Source: Penelope pileata | Lineage: Eukaryota > Chordata > Aves > Galliformes > Cracidae | Assembly: GCA_013396635.1 (NCBI GenBank) | Contig: WBMW01004826.1 | Location: forward strand, 231,546 to 295,545 | Direction of reading: 5' to 3' | Length of the DNA stretch: 64,000 nucleotides | Part shown: positions 1 through 51,634 of the stretch, piece after piece | Layout: every line of letters begins with the position of its first letter | Numbering within the stretch: position 1 is the first letter of the stretch | Translations under genes and position numbers: made by a program | The notes under the pieces: generated by a model | The model's database searches: none | Told to the model about the DNA's origin: nothing | What the model saw: the letters and a program-made list of their open reading frames with translations, nothing else

Positions 1-2360
1 CCTTAGCCATGATACTGAAATATTTTGCCTTCTTTCCCTTGGCCTTTTGGAACGTGACGATGAAGAAGGCTGTCCAGGTGGACTTCTAGGAAGCCAGGCA
101 ACTCATACAAGCAGCATTTGTTTCAGCTTAGGAGGACTAATATGCAAAATGGCAGCTGATTTCAGCAGGGTTTTTTTTGTTGATTTTTTTTGTTTGTTTT
201 TAATACCCAAGTCCGAGTAATCATAAAAATGTCTAAATCATAGATAAACACCAGGAGACCTGGTTTGACAATATGCTGTTAGTGGTTTCTGTCTCCAATG
301 GCGTAAACCAAAAAGAGCCCAAAACTCTCTACTTAACCTTGCCCTGACTTCTGCATTTAGGGCAAGTCAGAGTCTGATTTTTCTTCTCACGCAAGTGGAA
401 TTCCAATACGTGCAGATAGAGTCGTAACTGGATTTCTCAGCAGTCTTCATTTTAAGAACAGCTTCAGACTTCTGCCAAGTTTCTGGAACTAATCCAGGAG
501 AAGGGGCAGTGAAGAGCTTAAATGATACTGCTGTGAGGAACAAATGTTTCCATTTATTTCACCAAAACAAAAACTTCTGATTTCTAGGATAGCTGACAAC
601 ACAAATGAATTTCCTTGTTTGAAGATTGTTTAACGTTTTTGTCAGCTAGTGTAATGAAAAATGAGTTGCAGGCTTCTAATCAGATTTCCTCCCACACTCT
701 AATGGATGAATACACTTCTGCAGTATCTGGGATTCAAATTCTGTTTCTCTTTTAACTATTTTTAAATGATTGATCAGTCTTTTTACCCAAATAGTTAGAT
801 ATCTCGTAAATAAAAAGCGGCACCTTGTAGCCTGCTGTATATGCATCAAAGCTTTCTCATGTGATCCACAAACCCTTTTTAAAAGCAGCTTCAGCTGAAC
901 AGTGGATGTACTGAGCATAGTGAATAAACTTAAGTGTTATTTGTTCGACCTGTCCCAAGCTCTTGGAAGCACACGGTGGCTGAGCCCTGGCTGGCTTTTC
1001 TGTCTCCTTCCCCTTCAGCCATCACCCTGTGGTTACTTAAACTGTCCCCATCCTCCACACCGCTACTGCTGTTCTCAGAGGTGAGTTTGAAGAGTGTTGT
1101 GGATTCTTTGCTGAGGGAAGACACTTTGAGACAAGCAAAATTTATCAAGAAAATGGCAATTAAGGGGCATTAGGTCATGGCTGAGGTGGAAAGGGGAGGT
1201 GAAAGCTCCCTTTGCCATTAATTCCTACACCTGTTATTTTAGTACTTCTATAACTCTCCCTAAAACTTAGCACTGTGTAAATTGGGAGCATTCACTGAAG
1301 TCATTGCACGTACACTATCGTAAAATCTGTGCAGGGGAAGAAGGCCCTTGCTGTCCTTTCAGTGCCTCTAAACTTGGAAATCAGAATTCTTGGTTCTCTT
1401 TGCAAGTCTGACCCTCCAGAGTGGGATGCCAAGGTGCTCTGTGCGTTACAACTTTACCTTACAATGCTCATTAAAATCATTGTCCATGCAGTAAAAAATG
1501 GGTGTCACCATTTTTCAAAATGAAGCAGTGGAATTCTTGGCAAATATTAGCCCAGCTAAGCTTTTCATAGATCTCAGATGATGGTTCTGTGCAGGTATAC
1601 AGAAGTGTTGTAAGCGTCTTGTTAATGGGTCAGTCCAGACTTTTTGCCAAATACTGAACGTTAGGCTGAGCTTCCTTATTGATTTCATCACAGCTATTGC
1701 GACCAGCAACTCATATGGTGTGGCTGTGTGTTTGTCTATACATGCTGATTAATTTAGAATTAACTTAATTTAAAAATTACAGGATTAGGGATGATAGTCA
1801 CAGTGGTCCTATCGTTTGTGTCGGTCTTTTTGAATGCAAATATGCAATCAGTTGGAAGTCTGACCTCCAAATAGATAATCCTAGCGCAGACAGGCTGCCA
1901 CTCATTCATCCTCTGCAACAAAGTGATCAGGTATCACTGAGACATCTCCTTAATGAAGTGTTTTTGTTGCCTTTTATCTGTGTGAAGTACAAAATGTGCC
2001 ACTCTGCCAGGATTCTTGCTTAATGATGGTGTCATTTCTTTTCAGTGTTTAANAAAAAAAAAAAGCCCAACACCACAAAAGACTTGAGCAAATTACTCAG
2101 ATGTGTCTACACATTTAAATTATAAAGCTCTATAGGTCTGTAGCATTTAGGTATTTACTTAAAATTTTGTGACACAAAAACATGGTGTTGCATCAGCTCG
2201 TTAATAAACTTATGAAAATGATGGAATTTGTGCAATGCTATGCATAGGTTTTGAAATACATATATTACAGCCTTCTTAATATGAAAGTGTGATTTCTTTT
2301 TAATAGGTATCAGGGTTTTTTTAATATATTCTGGTGGGGGTGACTTTACTTGTTTTCCAG
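1..2360. other. Upstream IQCH intron, no exon recognised
   Basis: AT-rich, intron-like DNA. The only strong donor (GTGAGT at 1081) follows an exon-like stretch, 1019-1080, whose phase does not fit the exon at 2361. An N lies at 2053 in an A run. Confidence 0.6.
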
Positions 2361-41637
<39,277 letters not shown>

Positions 41638-41809
41638 TTAACAGAAGACGTTTAAGTGCCTCACTCTTTATGCTTCTGGAAACGCTTTCTCATCTGTAAG
41701 AACAGGTTTGTTTTCCTTCTGCATTGGCACATGAATATTAACTGGGACAGTACATATCTGTGAGTTTTGAATACAGCGTTTAGAAGAATATTGAAAAGCA
41801 GAGGATCAT

Positions 41810-41815
41810 AATAAA
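41810..41815 (+). terminator. IQCH: Polyadenylation signal of IQCH (AATAAA)
   Basis: A canonical AATAAA hexamer lies 173 bases after the IQCH stop. Cleavage would be expected about 10-30 bases further on, giving a short 3' UTR of roughly 200 bases. Confidence 0.6.
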
Positions 41816-43949
41816 CGTCCCAGATATTCATATCGTGGATCTCAAAGTACAGTATTTGCTTTTAAAACCTTACAAATGGAATCACAAACTCTAAGGGAGA
41901 GGAGATTATCTACTCTGGCCTGCAGACCTTTTACCAAGCCTACAACTTGAAACTGGCTTTATTGTATCCTCATAAGATACCTTCGAAGATAGGTTCATGA
42001 AGATAAACAGTCCACTACATCCCTAGCTAATTCTCCCATTGGTGAATTGTCCTTTCTCTCAACGCCGTTGCCTTACACCTACTCAGAATTTGAGTTCAGC
42101 TTCCAGGAATTGGATCTTGTTATGTTTCCATTCGAAACAGAGAAACTGTTTGGTATAAAATGACACCTTTCTGTGGAATGAACCTTTCTGTTGCTTGAGT
42201 CAAAGCTCTGCAGGTTTTGTACATGCTCCTGCATGTATGGAGAGGTATCACACTGTCTTTGTCACTGTATCAAACCAGACCATTCCCAGTTTCTGTGACC
42301 CTGAACTCCTTTCCAAACCCATTGTCTTCTAAAATACAGGTTTCCAACACGAGAGTAGATGCTGTGTTCTTCTACCTATAAATAATATACTTAATTGCTA
42401 TCTTACCCATAAATCCAGCAACCCTGAATCCTCATTAGAAATGATTGTCTTTATTGTTATCATTCCTCTATTTTTTCATTACCTATGAGTTTGTAGCAGT
42501 TATTTTTATGTTCAGTTTCAAATTATGAAAAATAATAGTAATAACACTAGTTCAACAGTAGATTCTGAGAATCACATTTGTACTATAATTCCCAGTATAC
42601 CATGACTATTGTAGACCCCTTCATCAGATATATTCTATCTTTCAGATACTGCTTTTTTGTCAGAATTGCTGTTGTTATATTGACAACTGCTACCTCTGTA
42701 CAATTACCTTTGTCCATCAAATCTGTAATCTTATTCCAAAAGAAAACACATTCTAAATAATACTGTAGAAGAGCTCGTCTTTCTCTCCTGAATGCTTATT
42801 ATAGTCCTGAGCATGGCAAGTATCTTTGTGCCTACCATCCAAAAATCTCAGGCAAAACCAGTTTTAAGACAAGTTCTGAATGTGACCAAGCAATTGCAGA
42901 TCAGTGTCTCATTTTTTCCAATGCCTCTCTGAGCCTTTGATCCGTCAGCTTCATACATAGTCTTTTGTTATTAACCTTTTCCTCTTCTGATTTAGTCACA
43001 GAAGTAATTCCTTGCAGATGAGAATGTTTGCATAAATGCTGATCTATGTTTCAACTTAAAATCTGAGAGTACTTTTGTTTAATTCTTGTTTGTTCTGGTT
43101 CCTTTCTGACATGTCATCTCAATGCTGTCGTTCTTTTCTACAGAAATTTTACACCAATTTTTCTAATGTGAAATTTAGCCAATGAACAAACTTCCTAGGA
43201 GTCTTCATGCTTAGAAATGAAAATAATAGAGGTCTTTTTCATGGTGGAAGGTACAGTGATCTCTCACTTGCCAAGAAATAATTTGCCAAAAAGCATAGTG
43301 TATTTGCTCATTAGTTCATCCAACAAGATGAGATGTATTTGTTCTCTGCTCTTCTTTGACTGACTGCAGACTAGTATGTTGTTCTTACCTTTTCCTCACT
43401 GCATCTATAATATATTCTCTCCTATTTTAGTGCTGAGATACTCTTCAAGGATTTTTCACCTAGCTTGAGATCCAAGCTCTATTAATGTCCCAGTTTGGTC
43501 AATTAAAACAAAAAACAAAAACCAGTATGCTGGGGGAGAAGGAGGTATACAAGAACGTGGCAGTATCAGCCTAGGAGTCAGCTAGTTTCTCAAGGGTTAA
43601 GGAAAATCAAGCCTTGATCCAAGCCAGAACAACATAAGGTCTGAGAGGCTCATTAGTTCACTGGCACTTAATAGACGGCAGTGTCCTAGGAGTAAATGAA
43701 ACCTGCACCTCCTTATGTCTTTGTTCTATTCTGACAAAAGAAAACTGTACCTGTTTTTGCAGAGAACAAGTGATCTGAAAGTTCCCATGGTGAGAGAGAT
43801 TTCTCAGTATGTGCAAAGTGTGAAATGCATTTCGAGGAGAAAAGTTTTTAATTACTATTAACACTTCTGAGCATTGAGCTGACGGAAGGATTGAAACTGC
43901 TTCACAGTCTCTCACATCCAACTCCCATGCTGCTGGTGCCAAAAATGTA

Positions 43950-43965
43950 TTTTTTTTTTTTTTTT
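43950..43965. repeat. Poly(T) run, 16 bases
   Basis: Sixteen consecutive T in the IQCH-C15orf61 intergenic region; a simple repeat. Confidence 0.9.
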
Positions 43966-45036
43966 AGTAATACATCAGCTATAAACTGAAATGATGATCT
44001 TCCAAAAATAAGTCATAAATGTAGCTATGATTCTCCTGTTCAGACTACTGGAGTAGCTATTTCCACTCGCTAAAGGAAGGACAGAGTTCTTGAACCGTAG
44101 CTGGAATTTTAGCGGTATTCAGAACATGATCTAGACTGGGAAGAAACACAGCAAGTGGGAAATGTGGGAATCAAAAGATAAAAGATGACCCAGGCATAGC
44201 TGCTCATCAGAAACTGCCAAAGAATTCTGCAGCTAATGACAGCAGAAGGCCAGGCTGGCTCCCCAGCTGCAAGGTATGGAGGAATGCTTATGGAATAACA
44301 CCAGGGGAAATGGGCTTGGCATCAACAGCAGAAGGCACAGAGAATTAAAATAAAGGTATGGTGCTTTTGATGGGCCAGGGCTGCCAATGAAGGCACGCAT
44401 TCAGCTGACAGCATTTCATGATCTCAAAGGATTTTTTTAAAATGGATCTGTGTTAAACATGTTTGTGCAAGAATAGTCAGCCTGTAGCCTATGGACAACC
44501 CATCTCAGGTTGTTCCCCCCACCTCCAGGCAAAATGCACAAAGGAGCAAGCTTGCTTTTTCAGTTCCTTAGCCACGTGAAGTCCTACTACCTCTGTGTGC
44601 AGGGCTGTTGTTCCCCTCCTGCACTGTCACTCTGAAGCAATGCATGTCATGGCAATCATGAATTTCAGTGGCTCCTGCTGTTGGCTTTATTTACTATTGA
44701 CAGCAATGATATCACAACTGCTGCGGGCTACTTTGTAGTTTGCTTGGGAATAACTCCTTCCTGTAGAAGCCTTGCCTCTTTGCACTGACCAGGAACGTTT
44801 TTGGAGATGGAGAGAGCACTTCCACAGCAGAGGAATACAACAGATGGGAGATCTTTCCTAACATCCCATTTCCTCAAAGAGCTCTGATGGTTAAAAAGTA
44901 AGCGTAGGAGAATTCACCACCTACAATCTAGGTTAAAGTAACACATCCCTGGAAATCTAGGACTAACTTGGCCATCAAGATTCCATAGTGATCATCTGAG
45001 GTTGTGTCCCATTTGACTAATGACCTGTACAGATGT

Positions 45037-45054
45037 GAGGGTACCCGTACCCTC
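45037..45054. repeat. Perfect inverted repeat, 8-bp arms
   Basis: GAGGGTAC, two bases CC, GTACCCTC, about 0.9 kb upstream of C15orf61. No known element recognised. Confidence 0.75.
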
Positions 45055-45870
45055 TTAGGGGATACAGACCCTCTGTTTCAGTATAGCAAACGGGTACTAC
45101 TGATAAGGTGCTATCGTGGCTGATAAACTTCATGGATGCGATTTAATATACCACCTTTAATGAAAAATTGTTAGAATTGTTGTTTTCAACTTCATCATGA
45201 AGATCTGGGCTTTAGGAGACTTTTGTTGCAAAAATGGCAAGACTGTAGCAGAACCCAACACCCAGAGACCTTAACTGTGAAACCAAATGTTATTGTTATT
45301 CTGAAAGAATGCTCCATAATAGTTCCAACATTCAAACAATAGGATGTTCAGTCTTGATTCTATGTACTTTTTAAGCATGCAGTGTGTGCTTTGAATTTCA
45401 AAATACAGATGGTACTTCAAAACTACACAAAACATGGGGGTCAGGTTCCACCTTTCCTACCCTCAGGCATTGTGGCCACTAATAGAGGAAGATACTAAAG
45501 CTAATGATACGCTCTATTAATTATACGAGGGTGAAGGTGAGTTTGTCACTGGTGGTGATTAATAACGACTGGTTCTACATCCATGTAGTGCATTACATTA
45601 GTAGGGCACTAATAAACAGCACCCGTTGTTGGGCAGTAACTGATTAATTAGCGCATTCGTACTACATAGCTTAGTGGTTTACAGTTGCTGAGTTTGGGAT
45701 GAGAGTTTGTAATCATTCAAAGGAAAAATCTGTTCCTATTGCTCTTCTGTACAGTTTCTTTCGCAAGCAGAACCCGGGATGGCTCAGCCCCCGCTATTTG
45801 TGCGGGCGCAGTGACCGCGCGGCTCAGGCAGCGCCGCCTCAGCCTCCGCTTCCCGCCCAACGGCGGCGCG

Positions 45871-45903
45871 TGCGCGTGCGCGCGCTGGGCTCGCGCACGC
45901 GCG
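45871..45903. promoter_or_regulatory. Pair of NRF1-type motifs
   Basis: CGCGCACGCGCA on the minus strand (45871-45882) and CGCGCACGCGCG on the plus strand (45892-45903) both match the NRF1 consensus YGCGCAYGCGCR. They are inverted relative to each other with 9 bases between. NRF1 drives many nuclear genes for mitochondrial proteins. Confidence 0.6.
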
Positions 45904-45933
45904 CGGGCCCGGCCCGGCCCGGCGGCGCGGAGG

Positions 45934-45949
45934 NNNNNNNNNNNNNNNN
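45934..45949. other. Assembly gap (16 N) in C15orf61 exon 1
   Basis: Sixteen N in extremely GC-rich DNA. About 44 codons of C15orf61 are unaccounted for at this point, so the true missing length is probably over 100 bases and the 16 N are a placeholder. Confidence 0.9.
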
Positions 45950-46163
45950 CTGCCCCACTGGACGTCGTACTGCGTGAAGTACAGCGCGGTGCGCAACGAC
46001 CAGTTCGGGCTGTCGCACTTCAACTGGCGCGTGGACGGCGCCAACTACCACGTCCTGCGCACCGGCTGCTTCCCCTTCGTCAAGTACCACTGCTCCCGCG
46101 CCGCCCCGCGGGACCTGGCGCTGCAGAACGCCGCCTTCACCGCCCTCAAAGCGCTCAACGCCG
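45950..46163 (+). CDS. C15orf61: C15orf61 exon 1, visible part
   Basis: The first readable codon after the gap is CTG at 45950, and the donor is GTGAGT at 46164. The peptide includes LSHFNWRVDGANYHVLRTGC and FPFVKYHCSRAAPRDLALQN, ending ALKALNA plus one base of Gly. Very high GC with many CG dinucleotides, as expected within a CpG island. The 5' boundary is set by the gap, not by biology. Confidence 0.92.
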
Positions 46164-47433
46164 GTGAGTGCCTCCCGCGGGCTCTGAGGCGGCGCGGCCG
46201 CTCCGTGAGGGGGGCGGGGAGGGGGGGGCGGCTCTGAGGGGAGCTCGGCCGCCCCGTAGCGACCGCGGGAGCGCGTCCGTGCCTCACGGCGGCTGTGGAG
46301 GCCTCGTGAAGGTGTGTTCGTGTGTGTTCGGAACGCGCCGGTGTGTGGTGGAACTCGGCGTTCCGCAGAGCTCAGCCTGTGGGTACGGCGCTGCCGGAGT
46401 TCCAGCAGCCATCTCCGTCGGTTTCTTGTTTTCATCTTTCAAAAGAAATCTTCCTTCCCTTTGCACGTCTTGTTGTTATCTTGTATTTAAAAAGCACTTC
46501 ACTTCATGCGTTCAGTGGTTCCCCGCCTGCTGGTCCTCCTCTTCCGATCTCAGTGAGAGAATGCAACCACACAGGTGGATTTTATCATCGTCACTTTCCA
46601 TCTGATTTAATTCCCCCACGCACTCCGACCTTTGATCTGCTCTTTCTGTAGCCGCCGTGCGTGTTTCATGCTCAGATGATGGCAAACATGACAAAAATTC
46701 AGCTCACCCAGCTTTGCACTGAGGTATCTCCGAGCACGCTGTTCTGTCTCTCACTGAGCCCAAAGCCTAAACCCATCCCCATTTTTTCACCTCTGTCAGG
46801 TAGAATACTGTCAGTGGGAGGCGGATCCTCCAGCAGTGTTGAAGATGACAGCACTTTTTGTAGCCTCCGCTGCTGATCTCGTTCTTCCCCAAAGCAACTT
46901 GAGGTTGATCTGTGAAGTCAGCGCCTGGTTCCTTCCCCCTGCATAGCGGGACGGCTGGGTGGGTGCCTGGGGAGCTCACCTGGTTTGAGTTTTTTTCCTA
47001 AATCAGAAGAAATCAGACGTCATACACAATCACATTTCTTTCATCCCGTTTTTTTTTCTCTTAATTCCTGTGCGCTGCTCTTTTTAAGCTGCTTGCTGAT
47101 TCTTTGTGTGATACACAAGAAGCATGGTATGTACTGATAGCTGCTCATAAGCATTCTGATAAACACAAATTGTCAGTAAGCCAGCTTCACACAAATGCTT
47201 TTCCTCTGTTTTAATTTCAGAGCCATTACTCTTTGCTGTTCACAGGCAGCTTTAACTTTCCCAGCTTGCTGTCTTTGTACGTAACGTGTTTTTGTCTCTT
47301 CTTAGGCATCCCAACTTTGCTGTATGGAATTGGCTTCTGGTTCTTTGTCAGTGTCACAGAGACTGTTCATACGAGTCACGGCCCAGTTACTATTTATTTT
47401 CTAAATAAAGAAGATGAAGGCGCGATGTACTGA
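45950..47433 (+). CDS. C15orf61: C15orf61 orthologue, two coding exons, N terminus missing in gap
   Basis: The coding parts are 45950-46163 and 47306-47433; phase 1 at the intron. The visible 113 residues run from LPHWTSYCVKYSAVRNDQFG through the exon-2 end NKEDEGAMY. This is the small conserved vertebrate protein C15orf61 (157 residues in human, from memory), whose function is not established. About 44 N-terminal residues, including the start codon, fall into the N gap at 45934-45949, which is evidently shorter on paper than the missing DNA. Exon 2 opens with a hydrophobic run, IPTLLYGIGFWFFVSV, a likely membrane segment, followed by a soluble tail. In human the missing N terminus is Arg-rich and looks like a mitochondrial presequence; here that cannot be seen. 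The gene lies between IQCH and MAP2K5, as in human. Confidence 0.92.
46164..47305. other. C15orf61 intron
   Basis: 1.1 kb. The first 150 bases continue the CpG island; the rest is ordinary intron with nothing recognised. Confidence 0.85.
47306..47433 (+). CDS. C15orf61: C15orf61 exon 2 with stop
   Basis: The acceptor is TTTGTCTCTTCTTAG at 47305. It encodes IPTLLYGIGFWFFVSVTETV then HTSHGPVTIYFLNKEDEGAM and Y, with TGA at 47431-47433. The C terminus, KEDEGAMY, is what I recall of the human protein. An upstream in-frame ATG (47233) is intronic and not the start. Confidence 0.95.
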
Positions 47434-47999
47434 AATGGTGCCCTCGAGTGCCCGTGTGTGGTGGGTTCCCGTGGTCCAGCTGCTGCAGTGCCCGCTCCCC
47501 GTGCCCAAAAGGAACTGGAGGCAACTCTGTGGTTTTTCAGAGAGTGTTTTCTTACTTAACACCTTGCTTCAGGAAGCTCCATGGAATTGTTTGGTCCCAA
47601 GAGGTTTATTTTTGGAGAGGTTAGTGTCAAGTTGAAAAAGTGGAAGGCTAAGGAGAAGAATTAATATTTCTAAGGGGATTAGAATTTTCCTAAGTCAGTG
47701 ACTAGAACTGTTGAACAAGCTGCTGATAACTTAAAAAGATAACATCTTACACTTAGAGAACCGAGCTGTAGCACGGGCAGGGAAACCGAATCCACGAGGC
47801 TCCTCAGAATGTCCCTGAGAACACTAAGCTGCTTAGATAGATGCACTGAGTGTTCTGAAATACGTTGTCATAGGCACGAGAATGTCTGAGTGAATCCATG
47901 GCACTGACTCTTCACAACTACCTGGAAGGCTTTTTGGAAAAATGTCCCAGAGAAGTTAAAAAATGGCTGTATGTATCACATTTCTTCAAATAATATTTA

Positions 48000-48005
48000 A
48001 ATAAA
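48000..48005 (+). terminator. C15orf61: Candidate polyadenylation signal of C15orf61
   Basis: An AATAAA hexamer 567 bases after the C15orf61 stop. Another hexamer at 47404 lies inside the coding sequence and is unlikely to be used. No cleavage evidence is available from sequence alone. Confidence 0.35.
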
Positions 48006-51000
48006 ATATCTAAAATACATTTTATGGCTGTATTTTTTGCAATATTTGAATCCCAGATACACACATGATGTTTTTTGCCTTTTGGTTGCTTTATAGGTAA
48101 CAAAATGAAAGTAATCTAAAGATTTAGTCCCCCACGCTAACTTACAAATTGATGATGTTTTTAATTAATGTAGGAGAATGAAAAGAATACGACCCTCATT
48201 ACCATCAAAGGGGACTGATTTCTCCAGCTGTAGCTGAGAACAGGCAAATATAAAGATAGAAAAAGATTCAGCTGAAAACCCAGGCAAAGAAAAAGCTTCT
48301 AGGGAATTATTTGGAGAGTGGGAAACGTGGAATTACTGCACAGTAAGTTCAAACAACAGAAACACCTGTACAGGATATATCACTGCTGCTTAATTTTAGT
48401 GCAGCAAATAGTGCTGAGCAAATAATGCTTCCAAATCCTGAGTCTAGTGATGGAAGTTGATGATTCCAATTTTCATAAGCAGGAAGATAGATGTAAAGTG
48501 AGTAGGTACTGTTTTGGGAGGGTAATCGCTGTTGCTCAATAAATTATTATCAAACTGTGGCTGTGATATCATGTAATTTAAATACTTTTTTACTTAATTC
48601 CAGATAATGGAACTGTTCCCCACTTAATGAAGCAATACAATTTCCTAAAAGCAACACTAAGTGATGCTTTAATCAGAGAAGCGTTTACACTATTGTATTT
48701 AATTTTGGTGAATACTCTTGACACAAGTTAAATGGGTCTCAGAGATGAAGACACAGTGTTACAGGAAGCCTCATTAATAATAAAAATGACTGTTAGTGTT
48801 ATTCTAGAACTGCTTTTCACTGTATTGGAGAAAGTTAAATAACTGCAGCTCATAAGTTTGAAGTCAAATACTGCTCATTCATTGCTGCAGGTCTGGTCAA
48901 TATCCTGCTGGAAAGGTTTAGTCTCAACGTGAGGTTGATAAAATGGTTTTTAATTACCAGACTATAAATACAGCTCTTTATTGGAGTTGCACCTCCACTC
49001 ACTGCAGCTTGTTTGATTTCTGATAATGTGTACTGCTGACTTTGCTTACCTGTTTTTCAATAAATGCAGGCAACACGACTCCTTGTCCATACAGTGATGG
49101 GCAAGCCTCCTTAGAGAACATCTCTGACAAACTACCCTATTGATTACTGCAATTCCGTGCTGCTTGCAGCATTAAATAGAGACTTGATTTCTTGTTCAAT
49201 GATCTCACTGTGTAACAATTAAGCAAATGTAATATTTTCTTGTATTACATGAAAATCAATAGACCTCTTGCTCTTATGAAGCTGATCATGCTAAAGGATG
49301 GACTAGAAGATGTCTGAGGGCAGAGTGCAGATATAGCATCACTCACCCGTTTCCTTAAGGCTCGTGTGTGACCTGCTGCAGTGCATAAAATGGAAGATGC
49401 ACTATAGGGGGTAACAGGAATTACTAAATCATAACAAAATCACTTTCAAGTATGAGTGTAAACCTACCTCCTTGTCTTCAGCCAAAGGTGAAATCCATCA
49501 TCCGGCTTTCATTCCCTTGTTGCTAGAAATGGCCACTTCTTAATACCTTTTTTTGTCACTTACCTTAAGTTCTGGCCTGTATGCAAGGTGGAAATGTTGA
49601 TGGCCAAGACCCATGCCATCCTGTCTAAAATTCTGTTAGGCTCTGGGAGACACAGGAACGGCGAGCAAGGACAACTGCTGCCGTGGCTCAGCGCTCAGCC
49701 GAGCCTCTGCTCTTGCAGCGTTCTGACCCTCGTTGCCAAGAGCTCCTTGTAGCTGTCGGGTCCTACAGGGACAATCCAGGATGAGGGGGACAGGGCCTTC
49801 TGTTGTGGAGAAGTCCAAGTGTTTGACCTGCAGTGTCCCTGAAGTGGGCTTTACAGATGAGCTTCTGGCAGCTTCATTGTTCAGAGGGATTGATTTGTGC
49901 CTGTAGCACCTAACTGCTCTCTCCTGCCTCTAAGGTCCTTCGGGGTTATCCTATAACCTCATGGCTTCAAGAGGCAAACTGGTTGGGAACCAGGCTTTGT
50001 GAATTCCCCCGGTTCAGAACAGTTTGCTTGGGGTTGTTCCATCTCACAGGCTCCTTTTTCTCTGTATATGCAATGTGTACGTTGGGTATGCAACATACAC
50101 TTCTGCTGGCAATTTTTCCTATAGGTGCCTGCATTACAAAATGACCCCTACGACTTCCTGTGGATTTGATCTGCTCCCTTTCCATTTGAAACAGTGTAGT
50201 TCATCTTGTAACTCTTGCCTTAATTATCTCTACTGTATTCAAGGATGATGTTTAAATGAGTGAGAGATGACAGAAGAAGGCAGAGGGCTTTGTTTCGCCT
50301 CACTTAACAACTGCTCGAGATAAATGAAACCTTACTCTAAGCCCAGAGGATCAGGTAGCTGCTTCTTGTAGCAGTCTTTTTAAACAGTAATGACTACTGG
50401 GGGCATCTGGACCTAAACGAGTGCTTAGCATTACATCTTACCTAGGTCAATGGTTTCAGGTATCCGAGTTAAACTGTGCTACTGTAAATTAATGGAAAAT
50501 GTAACTGCGCCTTGCTGAAAGATCAATGTCCAATAAAGGCTGCACAATCAAATCTTGTTGCAATGATTGAGGTCCTTAATTGCCTTTCAAAGATAAGGTG
50601 GTAATCAACATAGGTTTAACTGATCTTTTTTACCAGTTCAATTACATGCTAATGACTACAGCCAACTCAGGATCTTTAACTACTTATACTTATTAAATCT
50701 TATGTTTGTAGTGAAAAATTACTTAAGCCACACAATCGATAAAGCCCAGGTCTTAATTACTATATTTCACTTTTATACCTTTTTGTATGTTTGACAAATG
50801 ACTAGAGACCGTGTAGCACTAATGACTGTACCCCGAGAAATACTGTTTTCTGATACCATCTGCTCCTCCAAAGTGTGCTAAGATGTGGGGGTTGTCATGT
50901 TTAACAATGGTTTGTGACCACCAATGCAAACTCAGGTTTTAGGCAGCTCACTGTACTGGAATATCATCTGCTATGTGTAATGGCGTTCCTTTCATCACCA

Positions 51001-51618
51001 GAAGACGTACTGCTTGATGACCTTCAGCAGACACCATTTCATCTTGAAGTTCCTAGCTTTTTTCCATTGTAAATAAATGCTAAGCTTAGATATATCTGCA
51101 CTGGAGTAAGGACTGATGTTCCCAGTTGTTGTCAGTACTCTCACATTGTAAAAGTAAGTTGTGTGTCCCCTTCCTCTGAACTGCTCTTCTTTCCCTGGAG
51201 TGCTCTTCCCCAGTCTTCAGAGGAACCTGGGGCCACCTGGACCTCTCACTGAGTTGAGCAGAACTTGGATCCATCCACAGCTTGCTTTGTGGCTGACGTG
51301 CTGCTATTCTGACTGCACAGCAGCGTTAGGTACAATCCTTCGGGTTTTGTTCTTTGCTTCTGTGTACTTGTGCTTACTCTCCCTGCAAAAGTTGGCAGGT
51401 TTTAAGAAGTCACTTGCCTTAGTCTGGTACTGTTGAGTTTTAAGTATACTCAAACCTACTGACATTCCTTCCACTCCTACTGGAGAAGGAGAACAGGAAT
51501 CCAGAGTTCATTCTTCCTGCACTCAAACCAGAAGTGTTAACTGCATTTTGTCACAGACCCTATGGTTTGAGGCAATTTAAAATTGATTAAATAGATTTAT
51601 TGGAATCATTCTGTAGGC

Positions 51619-51634
51619 AAAAAAAAAAAAAAAA
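51619..51634. repeat. Poly(A) run, 16 bases
   Basis: Sixteen consecutive A in the C15orf61-MAP2K5 intergenic region; a simple repeat. Confidence 0.9.

Larger units (their letters stand above)
41816..45780. other. IQCH-C15orf61 intergenic region
   Basis: 4 kb without a recognised gene. It contains a T run at 43950, the palindrome at 45037 and, at 45510-45665, an AT-rich stretch with several TAAT cores just before the CpG island. Confidence 0.6.
45780..46320. promoter_or_regulatory. C15orf61: CpG island promoter of C15orf61
   Basis: A sharp change from AT-rich DNA to dense CG dinucleotides, covering the region before the gap, exon 1 and the start of intron 1. It contains two NRF1-type motifs (45871-45882 and 45892-45903). 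No TATA box is evident. The transcription start is not determinable because part is missing. Confidence 0.8.

Noticed and set aside
1019..1080. Exon-like stretch with good acceptor (CCCCTTCAG) and donor (GTGAGT)
   Set aside because: Its open frames end in phase 0 or 2, but the next IQCH exon needs phase 1; the third frame has a stop. The peptide does not resemble IQCH.
43490..45100. Possible retroviral or LTR remnant between IQCH and C15orf61
   Set aside because: No paired LTR ends, primer-binding site or gag/pol-like peptide could be found in any frame.
45699..46435. Open frames crossing the N gap, including a 198-codon minus-strand frame
   Set aside because: CpG-island shadow frames; only the LPHWTS frame after the gap has family resemblance.
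47233..47305. Upstream ATG in frame with C15orf61 exon 2, as if it were a separate small gene
   Set aside because: A clear acceptor at 47305 and phase match to exon 1 show that the upstream part is intron.
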